In this document: one piece after another, positions 26,492 through 34,752 of the stretch
Layout: the number at the start of each line of letters is the position of its first letter
Position numbering within the stretch: the stretch's first letter is position 1
From: VRUE01 sp963702705
GTDB taxonomy: Bacteria; Actinomycetota; Thermoleophilia; Solirubrobacterales; 70-9
Length of the DNA: 54,463 nt
Assembly: GCA_963702705.1 (NCBI GenBank)
Contig: CAVPDR010000004.1
Coordinates: forward strand, 1-54,463
Direction of reading: 5' to 3'
The notes under the pieces: generated by a model
The model's input: only the letters and a program-made list of their open reading frames with translations
The model's database searches: none
Told to the model about the DNA's origin: nothing
Translations under genes and position numbers: made by a program

Positions 26492-27418
26492 TCAGCCGAG
26501 TTCGGCGTCGCGGTGCTTGACGTGGACCACTACGTCGCTGCGGCCCTCCAACTCGCGGCGGATGCGATCGGCCACCGTGATCGAGCGGTGGCGGCCACCG
26601 GTGCAGCCGACCGCGATCGTCAGGTGGCTCTTTCCCTCGGTCACGTAGGCGGGGACGAGGAACTCGAGCAGCGGCAACAGGCGGCCGTAGAACTCTCCGG
26701 CCTGCGTCCCCGCCTCGACATACTCGCGCACCCGTTTGTCGAGGCCGGTCAGCGGGCGCAGATCGTCGACGTAGTGGGGGTTGGGCAGGAAGCGCACGTC
26801 GAGGGTGAGGTCGGCGTCGCGCGGCGGCCCGTTCTTGAAGCCGAAGGTGAGCAGGGTCAGCGCCATCTTGCCGCTCTCGTGCTCGCCCAGCATTTCCTCG
26901 GCGATCCGCCGCCGCAGCATGCCGCCGGTCAGGTCGCTGGTGTCCATCACCATGTCGGCGCGCTCGCGCAACGGCGCCAGCAGCTCGCGCTCGGCCCGGA
27001 TCCCGTCGACGATCCGCCCTTCCGGCGCCAGCGGGTGGCGGCGGCGCGTCTCCTTGTAGCGGTCGACCAGGGTCTCCTCGTCGGCCTCGAGGAAGAGCAC
27101 GGTCGGCTTCAGCCCGTCGGCCTCGAGGTCGTCGAGAACCTGCAGCAGGTCGTCGAAGTAATCGCCGCCGCGCACGTCGGAGACGACGGCAGCGCATTCG
27201 ACGCCACTGCCCTCGTGGCGGAAGAGCTCGCCGAGGCTGCCGATCATCCGCGGCGGCAGGTTGTCGACGCAGAAGTAGCCGCCGTCCTCAAAGGCAGCGA
27301 TCGCCTCTGACTTGCCGGCGCCCGAGTGGCCGGTGATCACGACCAAGGTGACCTCGCGGGCCGGCTTGTCGCCGTCGCGCTGCGTCGCCAATCCCTCGGC
27401 CTCTCTCGCCTTCGCCAT
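26492..27418 (-). CDS. rapZ: RNase adapter / nucleotide-binding protein RapZ (YvcJ)
   Basis: A 308-residue protein. VVITGHSGAGKSEAI is the Walker A loop, FCVDNLPP follows, and GCTGGRHRSITVAD is the conserved C-terminal signature. Family members bind nucleotides and, in enterobacteria, guide RNase E to small RNAs of amino-sugar metabolism. The ATG at 27418 overlaps the uvrC stop by 1 nt. In most actinobacteria uvrC-rapZ continues into yvcK and whiA; here IR4 and an ABC exporter follow. Confidence 0.94.
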   Translation of the reverse strand: MAKAREAEGLATQRDGDKPAREVTLVVITGHSGAGKSEAIAAFEDGGYFCVDNLPPRMIGSLGELFRHEGSGVECAAVVSDVRGGDYFDDLLQVLDDLEADGLKPTVLFLEADEETLVDRYKETRRRHPLAPEGRIVDGIRAERELLAPLRERADMVMDTSDLTGGMLRRRIAEEMLGEHESGKMALTLLTFGFKNGPPRDADLTLDVRFLPNPHYVDDLRPLTGLDKRVREYVEAGTQAGEFYGRLLPLLEFLVPAYVTEGKSHLTIAVGCTGGRHRSITVADRIRRELEGRSDVVVHVKHRDAELG

Positions 27419-29301
27419 CAGCCAGTCCTGTTGAGTTGCTCGTGGATCTCACGCGCTACCTTGCCAGGCACGCCGGGCACCATTTCGAGTTCCTCGCGGC
27501 TGGCGGCGACGAACCGCTCTGGAGAGCCGAAGTGCTGCAGCAGAGCCCGCTTGCGGGCCGGCCCGACGCCCCTCAACTCGTCGAGCACGGAGCCGGTCAT
27601 CGCCCGGTCGCGACGGCCGCGGTGGTGTTCGATCGCGAAGCGGTGGGCCTCGTCGCGCACCCGCTGCAGCAGCTTCGAGGCTTCCGACTCCGCCGGCAGG
27701 TCGATCGGCGCCGAGCGGCCGGGGACGAAGACTTCCTCCTCGCGCTTGGCGAGGCCGATCACGGTGACGCCGCGCTCGACGAACGGCACCAGCACCTTCA
27801 TCGCCGCCGAGAGCTGCCCCTTGCCGCCGTCGATCATGACCAGTGAGGGCAGCGAGGCGAAGCTCTCGTCGCGTTTGCCGTCGTGGGGCGAGAGATCGGC
27901 CTGTTCGAGGTAGCGATTCACCCGGCGGCCCAGTACCTCTTCCATCGAGGCGAAGTCGTCGGGGCCGAGCTCGCGCTCGCCCCGCACCCGGAAGCGCCGG
28001 TAGTCGGCCTTCTTGGTCGCACCGCCCTCGAACACGACCATCGAGGCGACGGTGTGCTCGCCGCCGAGGTTGGAGATGTCGAAGCCCTCGATCCGCACCG
28101 GCAGCTCCTGCATGTCGAGCGCCCCCCGCAGGTCGGCGAGCGACTCGACCCGGCGCTGGCGGCGATGCTCGCGGCGCAGCCGGTCCTGGTCGAGCGCGAG
28201 GCGGGCGTTGCGCTCGGCCAGCTCGCGCAGCCGCCGCTTGTCGCCGCGCTCGGCCACCCGCACCTCGACCGCGCTGCCGCGACGCTCGCTCAGCGCCGCT
28301 TCGAGCAGCTCCGCGCGCTCGCGCAGGTAGGGGCCGACGATCACCGTCCGCGGCATCGCCGGCGAAGCCGAGTAGTACTGGCCGACGAACTCCTCCGCCA
28401 CCTCGGCCAGGTCGCGTTCGGCCTGGTTGTCGAGGTAGAAGCTCTGACGCTCGGCGAGGATGCCGTCGCGGACCTGGAAGACTTGGGCGTTGGCGTCCTG
28501 GCCCTCGGCGGCGACGCCGATCAGGTCGGCGGTGCCGACCGTGCCGCCGGCGACGCGCTGGCGCTCGAACAGCGACTGGATCGCCTTCAGCCGGTCGCGG
28601 TGCAGCGCCGCGCGCTCGAACTCGCGCTCGGCGGCCGCCGCCTCCATCTTCTCCTGCTCGTCGGCCTCAACCTGGCGGTAGCGGCCGGAGAGGAAATCGA
28701 CGATCGCGTCGATGTTGCGGCGGTACTCCTCCTGCGTGACGTAGCCGACGCAGGGCGCCCCGCAGCGCTTGATGAAGTAGTCGAGGCAGGGACTGCCGGA
28801 GCGGCGGCCCGGCTCCTTCCCCTCGCAGGTGCGGAACTGGAAGAGCTTGCCGAGCAGGTCGAGCGTCTCGCGCACCCGCTTGGCGCTGGAGAAGGGACCG
28901 AAGTAGGCGCGGCCCGGGCGGTGCTTCTCGCGGGTGAAGTAGACCCGCGGGTAGTCCTCATCGAGACTGACGCAGACGTAGGGGTAAGACTTGTCGTCGC
29001 GCAGGCGGATGTTGAAGCGCGGCCGGTGGCGCTTGATGAAGCTCTGCTCGGCGAGCAGCGCCTCGGCCTCGGTCGCGGTGACGAGGAACTCGATCCGGTC
29101 GATCCGCGAGGTCAGGCGCGAGTCGCCGCCGGAGAAGTGCGAGGCGATCCGCTTGCGGATCGAGCGCGCCTTGCCGACGTAGAGGATCTCCCCGTCGCCG
29201 TCGTGGAAGAGGTAGACGCCGGGCGAGTCGGGCAGCTCGCGGCGCTGCTGCGCGATCCGTTCCGCACGCGAGAGCCCTTCGCCGTCGCCTCCGCCTGACA
29301 T
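27418..29301 (-). CDS. uvrC: Excinuclease ABC subunit C
   Basis: A 627-residue protein: GIY-YIG nuclease domain at residues 20-100 (GVYLFHDGDGEILYVGKA), UvrB-binding UVR motif (about 205-240), RNase H-like 5' nuclease domain (FDISNLGGEHTVASMVVFEGG, then VMIDGGKGQLSAA), and C-terminal helix-hairpin-helix (LRGVGPARKRALLQHFGS). It makes both cuts in nucleotide excision repair. TACCCT sequence about 10 nt before the ATG could be a -10 box. Confidence 0.97.
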   Translation of the reverse strand: MSGGGDGEGLSRAERIAQQRRELPDSPGVYLFHDGDGEILYVGKARSIRKRIASHFSGGDSRLTSRIDRIEFLVTATEAEALLAEQSFIKRHRPRFNIRLRDDKSYPYVCVSLDEDYPRVYFTREKHRPGRAYFGPFSSAKRVRETLDLLGKLFQFRTCEGKEPGRRSGSPCLDYFIKRCGAPCVGYVTQEEYRRNIDAIVDFLSGRYRQVEADEQEKMEAAAAEREFERAALHRDRLKAIQSLFERQRVAGGTVGTADLIGVAAEGQDANAQVFQVRDGILAERQSFYLDNQAERDLAEVAEEFVGQYYSASPAMPRTVIVGPYLRERAELLEAALSERRGSAVEVRVAERGDKRRLRELAERNARLALDQDRLRREHRRQRRVESLADLRGALDMQELPVRIEGFDISNLGGEHTVASMVVFEGGATKKADYRRFRVRGERELGPDDFASMEEVLGRRVNRYLEQADLSPHDGKRDESFASLPSLVMIDGGKGQLSAAMKVLVPFVERGVTVIGLAKREEEVFVPGRSAPIDLPAESEASKLLQRVRDEAHRFAIEHHRGRRDRAMTGSVLDELRGVGPARKRALLQHFGSPERFVAASREELEMVPGVPGKVAREIHEQLNRTG

Positions 29302-29363
29302 AGACCAAAGGGTAGGCTCCTGGCCACCCGGCCAACTTGACGCAAGATCACGGAGAGAGCGCG

Positions 29364-30200
29364 ATGACCACGCAGACCGAGCCCTTGACCAGCAGTCCGC
29401 CCGAGCTGAACACGCTGAAAATCGAGATCGACGGTGAGATCGGCACCCTGACGCTCGACCGTCCCGACGCCTTCAACGCGATGAGCCCGGAGATGATCGG
29501 CGAGATGACCGTCGCCTTCTCCTGGCTCGCCGACCGGGCGCCGCTGCGGGCGCTGATCGTCACCGGCGCCGGCAAGGCCTTCTGCGCCGGCGGCGACGTC
29601 ACCTGGTTCCAGCGTGGCGTCGAGGACGATGAGATCGACCTGCCCTCGGAAGTGCGCCGCGGCGCCGAGGCGCTGCACGCGGCAATCGTCGACCTGCGCC
29701 GGATCCCCTACCCGGTGATCTGCGCGGTCAACGGGCCGGCCGCCGGCGCCGGCTTCTCGCTGGCGCTCGCCTGCGACATTCGCATCGCATCCGAGGCCGC
29801 CTTCTTCGCCCCCGCCTACGGGCGGATCGGCGCCTCGCCTGACGGCGGCATGACCTACTTCCTGCCCCGGGTGGTCGGGCCGAGCCGGGCGCTCGAGCTG
29901 CTGCTTGAGGACCCGAACATGAAGGCGCAGGACGCGCTTGCCCAGGGACTGGTCTCCGAGGTCGTGACGCCTGATGAGCTGACGGGGGCGGCGCGCGCCA
30001 AGGCCGAGAAGCTGGCCGCCAAAGCGCCGCACTACGTGCGCATGGCGAAGACCCTGGTCGGCGGCAGCATCGAGCACACGCTGACCGAGCACCTGCAGCT
30101 GGAGCGCCACGGCATCGCCGACAGCATGGCGACCGAGGACCTGCGCAACGGAGTCGAGGCCTTCTTCGGCGGCGGCACCCCCGAGTTCAAGGGCCGCTGA
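29364..30200 (+). CDS. Enoyl-CoA hydratase/isomerase family protein
   Basis: A 278-residue crotonase-fold protein. VTGAGKAFCAGGDVTWFQ is the first oxyanion-hole segment, and AVNGPAAGAGFSLALACDIRIASEAAFFAPAY is the family signature. Enzymes of this family hydrate or isomerise enoyl-CoA in fatty-acid breakdown, which suits an alkane user. The ATG at 29364 is chosen over an upstream TTG because GGAGAGAG precedes it at a good distance. Confidence 0.92.
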   Translation: MTTQTEPLTSSPPELNTLKIEIDGEIGTLTLDRPDAFNAMSPEMIGEMTVAFSWLADRAPLRALIVTGAGKAFCAGGDVTWFQRGVEDDEIDLPSEVRRGAEALHAAIVDLRRIPYPVICAVNGPAAGAGFSLALACDIRIASEAAFFAPAYGRIGASPDGGMTYFLPRVVGPSRALELLLEDPNMKAQDALAQGLVSEVVTPDELTGAARAKAEKLAAKAPHYVRMAKTLVGGSIEHTLTEHLQLERHGIADSMATEDLRNGVEAFFGGGTPEFKGR

Positions 30201-30277
30201 ACCGGCCTCGCCACGCCCTCGTATCCAGCTATTACAGTTCCCCTGAGCACTCTTCCCCGAGGAAAGGACTCCCAGTC

Positions 30278-30721
30278 ATGAAGAAGGTCGCGGCGCTACT
30301 CGCACTGGCCCTCGCAGCGGTCGCCCTCGTCGCCTGCGGAAGCAGCAGCGACAACAGCACGACGACGACCAACGGCGGCGGAGAATCCACCGGCAGTGCC
30401 AACTCGGGCGCCGGCAAGGAAGAAACCGGCGGCGGCTCGACGGTCAGCTTCGAAGCCGACCCGGGCGGGGAACTCGCCTACACGACCACCACGGCAACGG
30501 CCAAAGCCGGCCAGGTGACGATCGACTTCAACAACCCCCAGGCCCTCACCCACGACGTCGCGATCGAAGACTCCAGCGGCAAGGAAGTGGGCGCAACCGA
30601 ACTGATCGCCAGCGGCGAAGACTCGACCACGGTCAACCTCAAACCGGGCACCTACCACTACTTCTGCACCGTCCCCGGCCACCGTGAAGCCGGTATGGAA
30701 GGCACGCTCACGGTCAAGTAG
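30278..30721 (+). CDS. Plastocyanin-like cupredoxin lipoprotein
   Basis: A 147-residue protein. MKKVAALLALALAAVALVACGSSS is a lipoprotein signal with lipobox VAC. A Ser/Thr/Gly linker leads to a cupredoxin domain with type-1 copper ligands: His in LTHDV, then Cys, His and Met in FCTVPGHREAGMEG. It probably shuttles electrons on the outer face of the membrane. GAGGAAAGGA precedes the ATG. All 11 Glu codons are GAA, whereas the gene upstream mostly uses GAG. Confidence 0.93.
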   Translation: MKKVAALLALALAAVALVACGSSSDNSTTTTNGGGESTGSANSGAGKEETGGGSTVSFEADPGGELAYTTTTATAKAGQVTIDFNNPQALTHDVAIEDSSGKEVGATELIASGEDSTTVNLKPGTYHYFCTVPGHREAGMEGTLTVK

Positions 30722-30734
30722 CTCGAGTCGGATT

Positions 30735-30770
30735 GCCGAGGGGACCGCCTAGCCGACAAGTCCCTTCGGC
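30735..30770. terminator. Hairpin between convergent cupredoxin and secreted-protein genes
   Basis: GCCGAGGGGAC (30735-30745) pairs with GTCCCTTCGGC (30760-30770) over 11 bp with one G-T pair and a 14-nt loop. It lies 13 nt after the cupredoxin stop, between converging genes, without a T tract. Confidence 0.5.
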
Positions 30771-30784
30771 GAGCCCGGTGGGTA

Positions 30785-31564
30785 CTACGGGAGGATGGTG
30801 CAGCGCTTGAACGCGGCACCTTGAAGGAAGGTGCCATCCTTGAACGTGAGCTCGATCTTCGCCTGCAGCCGCCCGTCGGCGCAGCGGGCGTTGGCGACGC
30901 TGAGGTGCATGCCCTTGTAGATCCATTTCTTGTCGATCTTGATTCGCCCGGAGATCGGTGAGCCGTAGTCATTGACGATTTTTGGAAAGTCGATTTCCAC
31001 CCGGTAGCCGTAGCGGCCGTGGTGAACAGTTTCCAGCTCGGCTTCGACCAGGTAGGTGGTCGGCACCGGATAGTCCAGGTGGGCATGCCCGATCCCGGTC
31101 GGGTTTCCGTGTTTCTCCGGCGCGTTGAAGATGGTCAGCGCGGACGAGGCTTCGATCGGCCGCGATTCGGGCAGTTCGATCAGCGCGGTTCCGTACCCGG
31201 TGCCGACGATCGCGCCGGGGCAGGCCTTACGAGCCTGCTCCGTGGTGGTCGCGATCAGTTTTCCCTTCGTGCACTTTTCCAGGCCCCGGGTCTCCGCATG
31301 GCCGTGCTTGTCCAGTTCGATCACCGCATGGCGCAGCGGCGAGGGGCGCGTGCCGTCAAGGGTGTGGAGCCGACCGTGCCCGAAGAGCACGATCGGTGCG
31401 TCATGGTCTCGGGGAAGCGCTTTCGGAGCGAAACCGCCATCGCCCTGAGCAATGAGATTGCCGGCCCGCAGCGTCAGTCCGTGGGCACTTCCCGCCGCAA
31501 GGACCGCGAATGTGGCTGCCGCCGCGAGCATCTTCAAGCGCCTGCTCCGCCGTGGTCGCGCCAC
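30785..31564 (-). CDS. Secreted hypothetical protein, single-unit relative of the four-repeat protein
   Basis: A 259-residue protein with a signal peptide (ending near AAGSAHG, residue 28). No enzyme family is recognised. Its Cys/Gly pattern, C....(A)RKACPGAIVGTGYG, and its last 35 residues (SVANARCADGRLQAKIELTF, ending KRC) resemble the end of the fourth repeat of the 946-residue protein at 8917-11757 (NSSNLCAKKYRVIARFTG, then C). Four cysteines could form two disulfides. Start is GTG 31564, 7 nt behind the MaoC stop, so the two may be cotranscribed. Confidence 0.75.
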   Translation of the reverse strand: MARPRRSRRLKMLAAAATFAVLAAGSAHGLTLRAGNLIAQGDGGFAPKALPRDHDAPIVLFGHGRLHTLDGTRPSPLRHAVIELDKHGHAETRGLEKCTKGKLIATTTEQARKACPGAIVGTGYGTALIELPESRPIEASSALTIFNAPEKHGNPTGIGHAHLDYPVPTTYLVEAELETVHHGRYGYRVEIDFPKIVNDYGSPISGRIKIDKKWIYKGMHLSVANARCADGRLQAKIELTFKDGTFLQGAAFKRCTILP

Positions 31565-31571
31565 CGGCGAC

Positions 31572-32045
31572 CTACTCGCTAGGCGCCATCACACGGGTGA
31601 CGCTGTCACCGACGAAGCAGGGCTTCTCGTTGCCTTCGACCTCGAGGGTGAAGCGGGTCGCCACCTGCCACCAGCCGCCGCCCTTCTCTTCGACCGAGAC
31701 GACCTCCGCCCTGGCGCGGACTTTGGAGTCGACCGGGACCGGGGCGGGGAAGCGGATCTTGTCCCAGCCGTAGTTGACGCCGAGGGCGAAGCCGGTGGCG
31801 GAGATCAGCTCCTTGCGGAAGCCATCGACCAGCGAGAGGGTGAGGTTGCCGTGGGCGATCGTCGTGCCGAAGGGGCTCTCCCGTTTGGCCCGTTCGACGT
31901 CGACGTGAATCCACTGATCGTCGCCCGAGAGAGCGGCGAAAGTGTCGATGTCCTCCTGGGTGACGGTGCGCCACTCGCTCGGGCCGATCTCCTGTCCAAG
32001 CAGTGCCTGCATCCCCTCGACACCCTGTATCTCGACACTTGCCAT
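31572..32045 (-). CDS. MaoC-like (R)-specific enoyl-CoA hydratase
   Basis: A 157-residue hot-dog-fold protein. FAALSGDDQWIHVDVERAKRESPFGTTIAHG contains the catalytic D-x4-H of MaoC hydratases and the closing A-H-G. It hydrates trans-2-enoyl-CoA or a related acyl thioester. It begins 11 nt after the vapC stop on the same strand; TAGACT (minus, 32054-32059) lies 8 nt before the ATG but overlaps the vapC stop codon, so its role as a -10 box is uncertain. Confidence 0.9.
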   Translation of the reverse strand: MASVEIQGVEGMQALLGQEIGPSEWRTVTQEDIDTFAALSGDDQWIHVDVERAKRESPFGTTIAHGNLTLSLVDGFRKELISATGFALGVNYGWDKIRFPAPVPVDSKVRARAEVVSVEEKGGGWWQVATRFTLEVEGNEKPCFVGDSVTRVMAPSE

Positions 32046-32056
32046 CGGCCGGCAGT

Positions 32057-32458
32057 CTACGTCAGAGCTGCAAGTTGCAGCGGCGCGTGGCGCGCGATGG
32101 CTAGGAAGTCGGCGTCTTCGCAGAGCAGCTCGGCGCCGTTGCGAATCGCCACGGCGGCGATCAGGCAGTCGCTGAGCTTACGCGGAGTCTCCCCGGCCCT
32201 GCGACAGACGCGGTAGAGCTCGGCGGCTGCCTCGTAGTCGGCGGGACCGTCCACGGCCAGGAACTCCCGTCCGTACAGCAGGCGCCGCAGCCGGTCGCGA
32301 TCGCGCTCGTCGCGGGCTCCCGCGAAGATCTCCATCACGATCACATCGGTGCACGCCAGCGGGACCCCCCGCTGCAGAACCTCCCGCAGGCGTAGGTGCG
32401 CGGGGCCGCCCGTGGCGCGCAGGAACTCGATCCACGCGGAGCTGTCGACGAGAATCAC
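32057..32458 (-). CDS. vapC: VapC-type PIN-domain toxin
   Basis: A 133-residue PIN-domain RNase. LVDSSAWIEFLR (first acidic residue), VIVMEIFAGARDERD (Glu), LSDCLIAAVAIRNGAELLCEDADF (the remaining Asp residues) make the metal site. VapC toxins cleave tRNA or rRNA and are held inactive by VapB. GTG at 32458 overlaps the vapB stop in GTGA; the longer frame upstream is inside vapB. Confidence 0.92.
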   Translation of the reverse strand: MILVDSSAWIEFLRATGGPAHLRLREVLQRGVPLACTDVIVMEIFAGARDERDRDRLRRLLYGREFLAVDGPADYEAAAELYRVCRRAGETPRKLSDCLIAAVAIRNGAELLCEDADFLAIARHAPLQLAALT

Positions 32459-32667
32459 GACTCCGGGATCTCGTCTGGCGAACGAATCTCGGCGAGGTCG
32501 CCGGCCCAACCGGACCCCTCGGTCGCCAGCGCCTCCTGGCGGCTCATCGGCTCACCGACGAGCCGGCGCAGAGCCAGATCGACCGCTTCGCGCTTACTTC
32601 GCAGCCGATAGAGGCGCATTGCGCGATCGACGAGCACATCATCGATCTCGATGTTCGTTCGCGTCAT
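32455..32667 (-). CDS. vapB: VapB-type ribbon-helix-helix antitoxin
   Basis: A 70-residue protein. TRTNIEIDDVLVDRAMRLY-(R)LRSKREAVDLALRRLVG is the ribbon-helix-helix DNA-binding domain, followed by an acidic tail that wraps the toxin. ATG at 32667 is chosen because the domain starts there and because TATAAA (minus, 32674-32679) lies 6 nt ahead. It neutralises VapC and should repress its own promoter at the palindrome 32678-32693. Confidence 0.92.
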   Translation of the reverse strand: MTRTNIEIDDVLVDRAMRLYRLRSKREAVDLALRRLVGEPMSRQEALATEGSGWAGDLAEIRSPDEIPES

Positions 32668-32673
32668 TGCACC

Positions 32674-32699
32674 TTTATACACCTTACGGTGTACGTCAA
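32674..32699 (-). promoter_or_regulatory. vapBC promoter and operator palindrome
   Basis: TACACC-TTAC-GGTGTA (32678-32693) is a perfect inverted repeat. On the minus strand TATAAA (32674-32679) and TTGACG (32694-32699) flank it with a 14-nt spacer, shorter than ideal. Predicted transcription starts at or next to the ATG, so the mRNA would be leaderless. The operator would be bound by VapB. Confidence 0.6.
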
Positions 32700-32744
32700 T
32701 GGGCTGACGCACAGGATTCCGCTCCAGCAAGCGGGCTGTGGCAC

Positions 32745-34076
32745 TCACGAGACCAGCCTCACTTCGAAGCTCGGCACGACCAGGGCGCCGGCACCACCGA
32801 GCAGGGCGAGGATGCGGCTGACGTAGGCGGTCGTCTCCGGGATCGCGGGGACGCAGTGGCAGGCTTCGACGGGGGCCAGTCCGGCGTTGTAAGCAGCCAG
32901 CGCCAATTGCGGAGAACCGAGCTGACGGATCAGGTCCGACATCAAATGGGCCTGGGCGTCCATTGCCGCGACCGGATCGAATGGGTCGGTGAGGCCGTAT
33001 GCCGCGGCGGTGGACGGGATGAATTGGGCGATGCCAAGAGCCCCGGCCGGCGACGAGGCGAAGGGGTTGAAGTTCGACTCGGCCATCAGTTGGGCGGCAA
33101 GCAGGGCGGCGGAGACGTTCCAGTGGGTGGCGGCGCGCAGCAGGGGTGCACGGAAGCGGGAGGGCACGAACGCCGGCAGGCCGGCCGATCCCGAGACGGC
33201 ACCGTCTCCCCCGCTCGCTCCAACCGCATTCCCCGCCTCAGAGCACGGCGGTGGACCCGCGTCGTAGCCGAAGTGCCAGCTCTCCCAGGCGTAGCGCTGG
33301 ACGAAGCCGAAGTGGCTCGCGTTCGCCGCGAGCCAGCGGTATGCGGTCGCCGGCCCGAGGTCGAGCTCGGTGGCGCAACGGTGCAGCGAATGGCCCGGCG
33401 GCGCGACCCACTTCGGATCGGGATGGGCGGCGAAGAGAGCCGCCTGTTCGGCGTCGGAGCGGAAGCCCGAGTCGACGACCAGCAAGAGACCAGCGCCGCG
33501 CGCCGCCACGGCCATGCGATCGAAAGCGGCTGCCACGTCCGGGCGCATTCCCTCACCCTGACGGTAGACAAGGGTGCCGCTGTAGCCACCGCCGCTCGCT
33601 GTGGTCGGCATCGACCCCAAGGGCACTGCGGGTGCTCCGGCTTCAGCGACCGCCGACGCCTCGGTGTTGGTGCGCCCATCCCCAATGGCCAGTTCAGCGA
33701 GCACTACCGCCCTGACCCGCACCGGCGCAAACGAAGCAGCGTCCGGAAAGTCGAGCCGCAGGTGAGTCGCCCCGACTCCGTTCGCCCGCGCCGCGCCAAG
33801 CGCCGCGACCCGCGCCCGCACGAGGTAGACGATCTTCTCCATGTGAAACGGATTCGGCAGGCCGTCGGGAAGCGTCGGCGGCGAGAGCAGGCGCGGCAGG
33901 TCGTCGCGCATCGAGCGCGCCGCCGAGATCGCTGCCAGGTCAGCCGCCCGCTGAGCCCTTCCCTTGCCAGTCACCGCGCCGGCAATCGCGACCAGCGCCA
34001 GGGCCGCTGCAATCAGGCCAAGGGCCCCTCCCAGTGCCAGCGGCAGTGCCTGCCCGTCCTCTCTGCTGGCTCCCAT
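32745..34076 (-). CDS. TadG-like anchored VanY carboxypeptidase / lytic transglycosylase fusion
   Basis: The protein has 443 residues from ATG 34076. REDGQALPLALGGALGLIAAALALVAIAGAV near residue 6 and the following RAADLAAISAARSM are the N-terminus of TadE/TadG-like pilus proteins. Around residues 180-290 lies an M15B D-Ala-D-Ala carboxypeptidase with SGFRSDAEQ, PGHSLHRCATELDLG (Zn His and Asp) and ESWHFGY (Glu, Zn His). Residues 300-430 form a GH23 transglycosylase with catalytic Glu in LMAESNFNP, SPAGALGIAQFIPSTAAAYG and AAYNAG. Both active sites look intact. It could cut both peptide and glycan to let a pilus pass the wall. The longer frame from 34127 is less likely: a 17-bp element sits exactly 23 nt before this ATG, as before the tadE operon. 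Confidence 0.85.
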   Translation of the reverse strand: MGASREDGQALPLALGGALGLIAAALALVAIAGAVTGKGRAQRAADLAAISAARSMRDDLPRLLSPPTLPDGLPNPFHMEKIVYLVRARVAALGAARANGVGATHLRLDFPDAASFAPVRVRAVVLAELAIGDGRTNTEASAVAEAGAPAVPLGSMPTTASGGGYSGTLVYRQGEGMRPDVAAAFDRMAVAARGAGLLLVVDSGFRSDAEQAALFAAHPDPKWVAPPGHSLHRCATELDLGPATAYRWLAANASHFGFVQRYAWESWHFGYDAGPPPCSEAGNAVGASGGDGAVSGSAGLPAFVPSRFRAPLLRAATHWNVSAALLAAQLMAESNFNPFASSPAGALGIAQFIPSTAAAYGLTDPFDPVAAMDAQAHLMSDLIRQLGSPQLALAAYNAGLAPVEACHCVPAIPETTAYVSRILALLGGAGALVVPSFEVRLVS

Positions 34077-34098
34077 GCCCCTAACCTGACGTGGGTCG

Positions 34099-34115
34099 AC
34101 GCGCACGTGGTGCGC
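34099..34115 (-). promoter_or_regulatory. 17-bp element before the TadG-like gene (copy 1)
   Basis: ACGCGCACGTGGTGCGC differs in one base from the copy at 37790-37806. Both copies end 23 nt before the ATG/GTG of a Tad-related minus-strand gene. A shared regulator site is the simplest reading. Confidence 0.5.
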
Positions 34116-34210
34116 AAAAACGCACAAGTCGGTGCCGAGTGCCGGACCGAACCATTTCGCGGCCCCGCCCGTAGACCGTGCGAGCCGTCAACCGAGCCGA
34201 GGAGGCCCCG

Positions 34211-34726
34211 ATGCCGCAATCCGCCGCGCAGAGCCCACAGTCCACCCGGACCCGAACCGCAGCCCCGATTCTGCTCGCGATCGCCCTCGCCGTAGCCATG
34301 CTCGCGGCCGGCGCCCTCGCCCAGGGCAGCAAGCGCGTCGCCAAGGAGGCCGCCAACGCAACGCTCGGCAAGACGGTGCTGACGACCACCAAGGGCCGCA
34401 CCCTCTACAGCCTCAGCGTCGAGAAGAACGGCAGGTTCATCTGCACCGGCTCCTGCCTCTCGGTCTGGCACCCACTGACCGTGCCGGCCGGGGTCAAACC
34501 GATCGGCCCGGTCAAGCTCGGCACGATCGAACGCCCTGAAGGCGGCACGCAGGTGACCTACAAAGGCCGCCCGCTCTACCGCTTCGGCGCCGACCGCAAA
34601 GCCGGCGAAGCCAACGGCGAGGGGATCAAAGACGTCGGCACCTGGCACGCGGCAACGCCGCCGCAGCCGAAGGCCGAAGCGGCACCCCAGCCCCCGCCGA
34701 CTCCTGAAAATCCGTACGGCTACTGA
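34211..34726 (+). CDS. Secreted-repeat protein (COG4315-like)
   Basis: A 171-residue exported protein with a signal/anchor (TAAPILLAIALAVAMLAAGALA) and two copies of the family motif: KTVLTTTKGRTLYSLSVEKNG and GTQVTYKGRPLYRFGADRKAG, with CTGSCLSVWHP between them. This family is widespread outside the actinobacterial membrane and lacks a firm function. Its tail is Pro-rich. GAGGAGG 5 nt ahead fixes ATG 34211 over an upstream GTG. Confidence 0.85.
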   Translation: MPQSAAQSPQSTRTRTAAPILLAIALAVAMLAAGALAQGSKRVAKEAANATLGKTVLTTTKGRTLYSLSVEKNGRFICTGSCLSVWHPLTVPAGVKPIGPVKLGTIERPEGGTQVTYKGRPLYRFGADRKAGEANGEGIKDVGTWHAATPPQPKAEAAPQPPPTPENPYGY

Positions 34727-34752
34727 CGGCTCTCCGTCGACGCTCCGGACTA

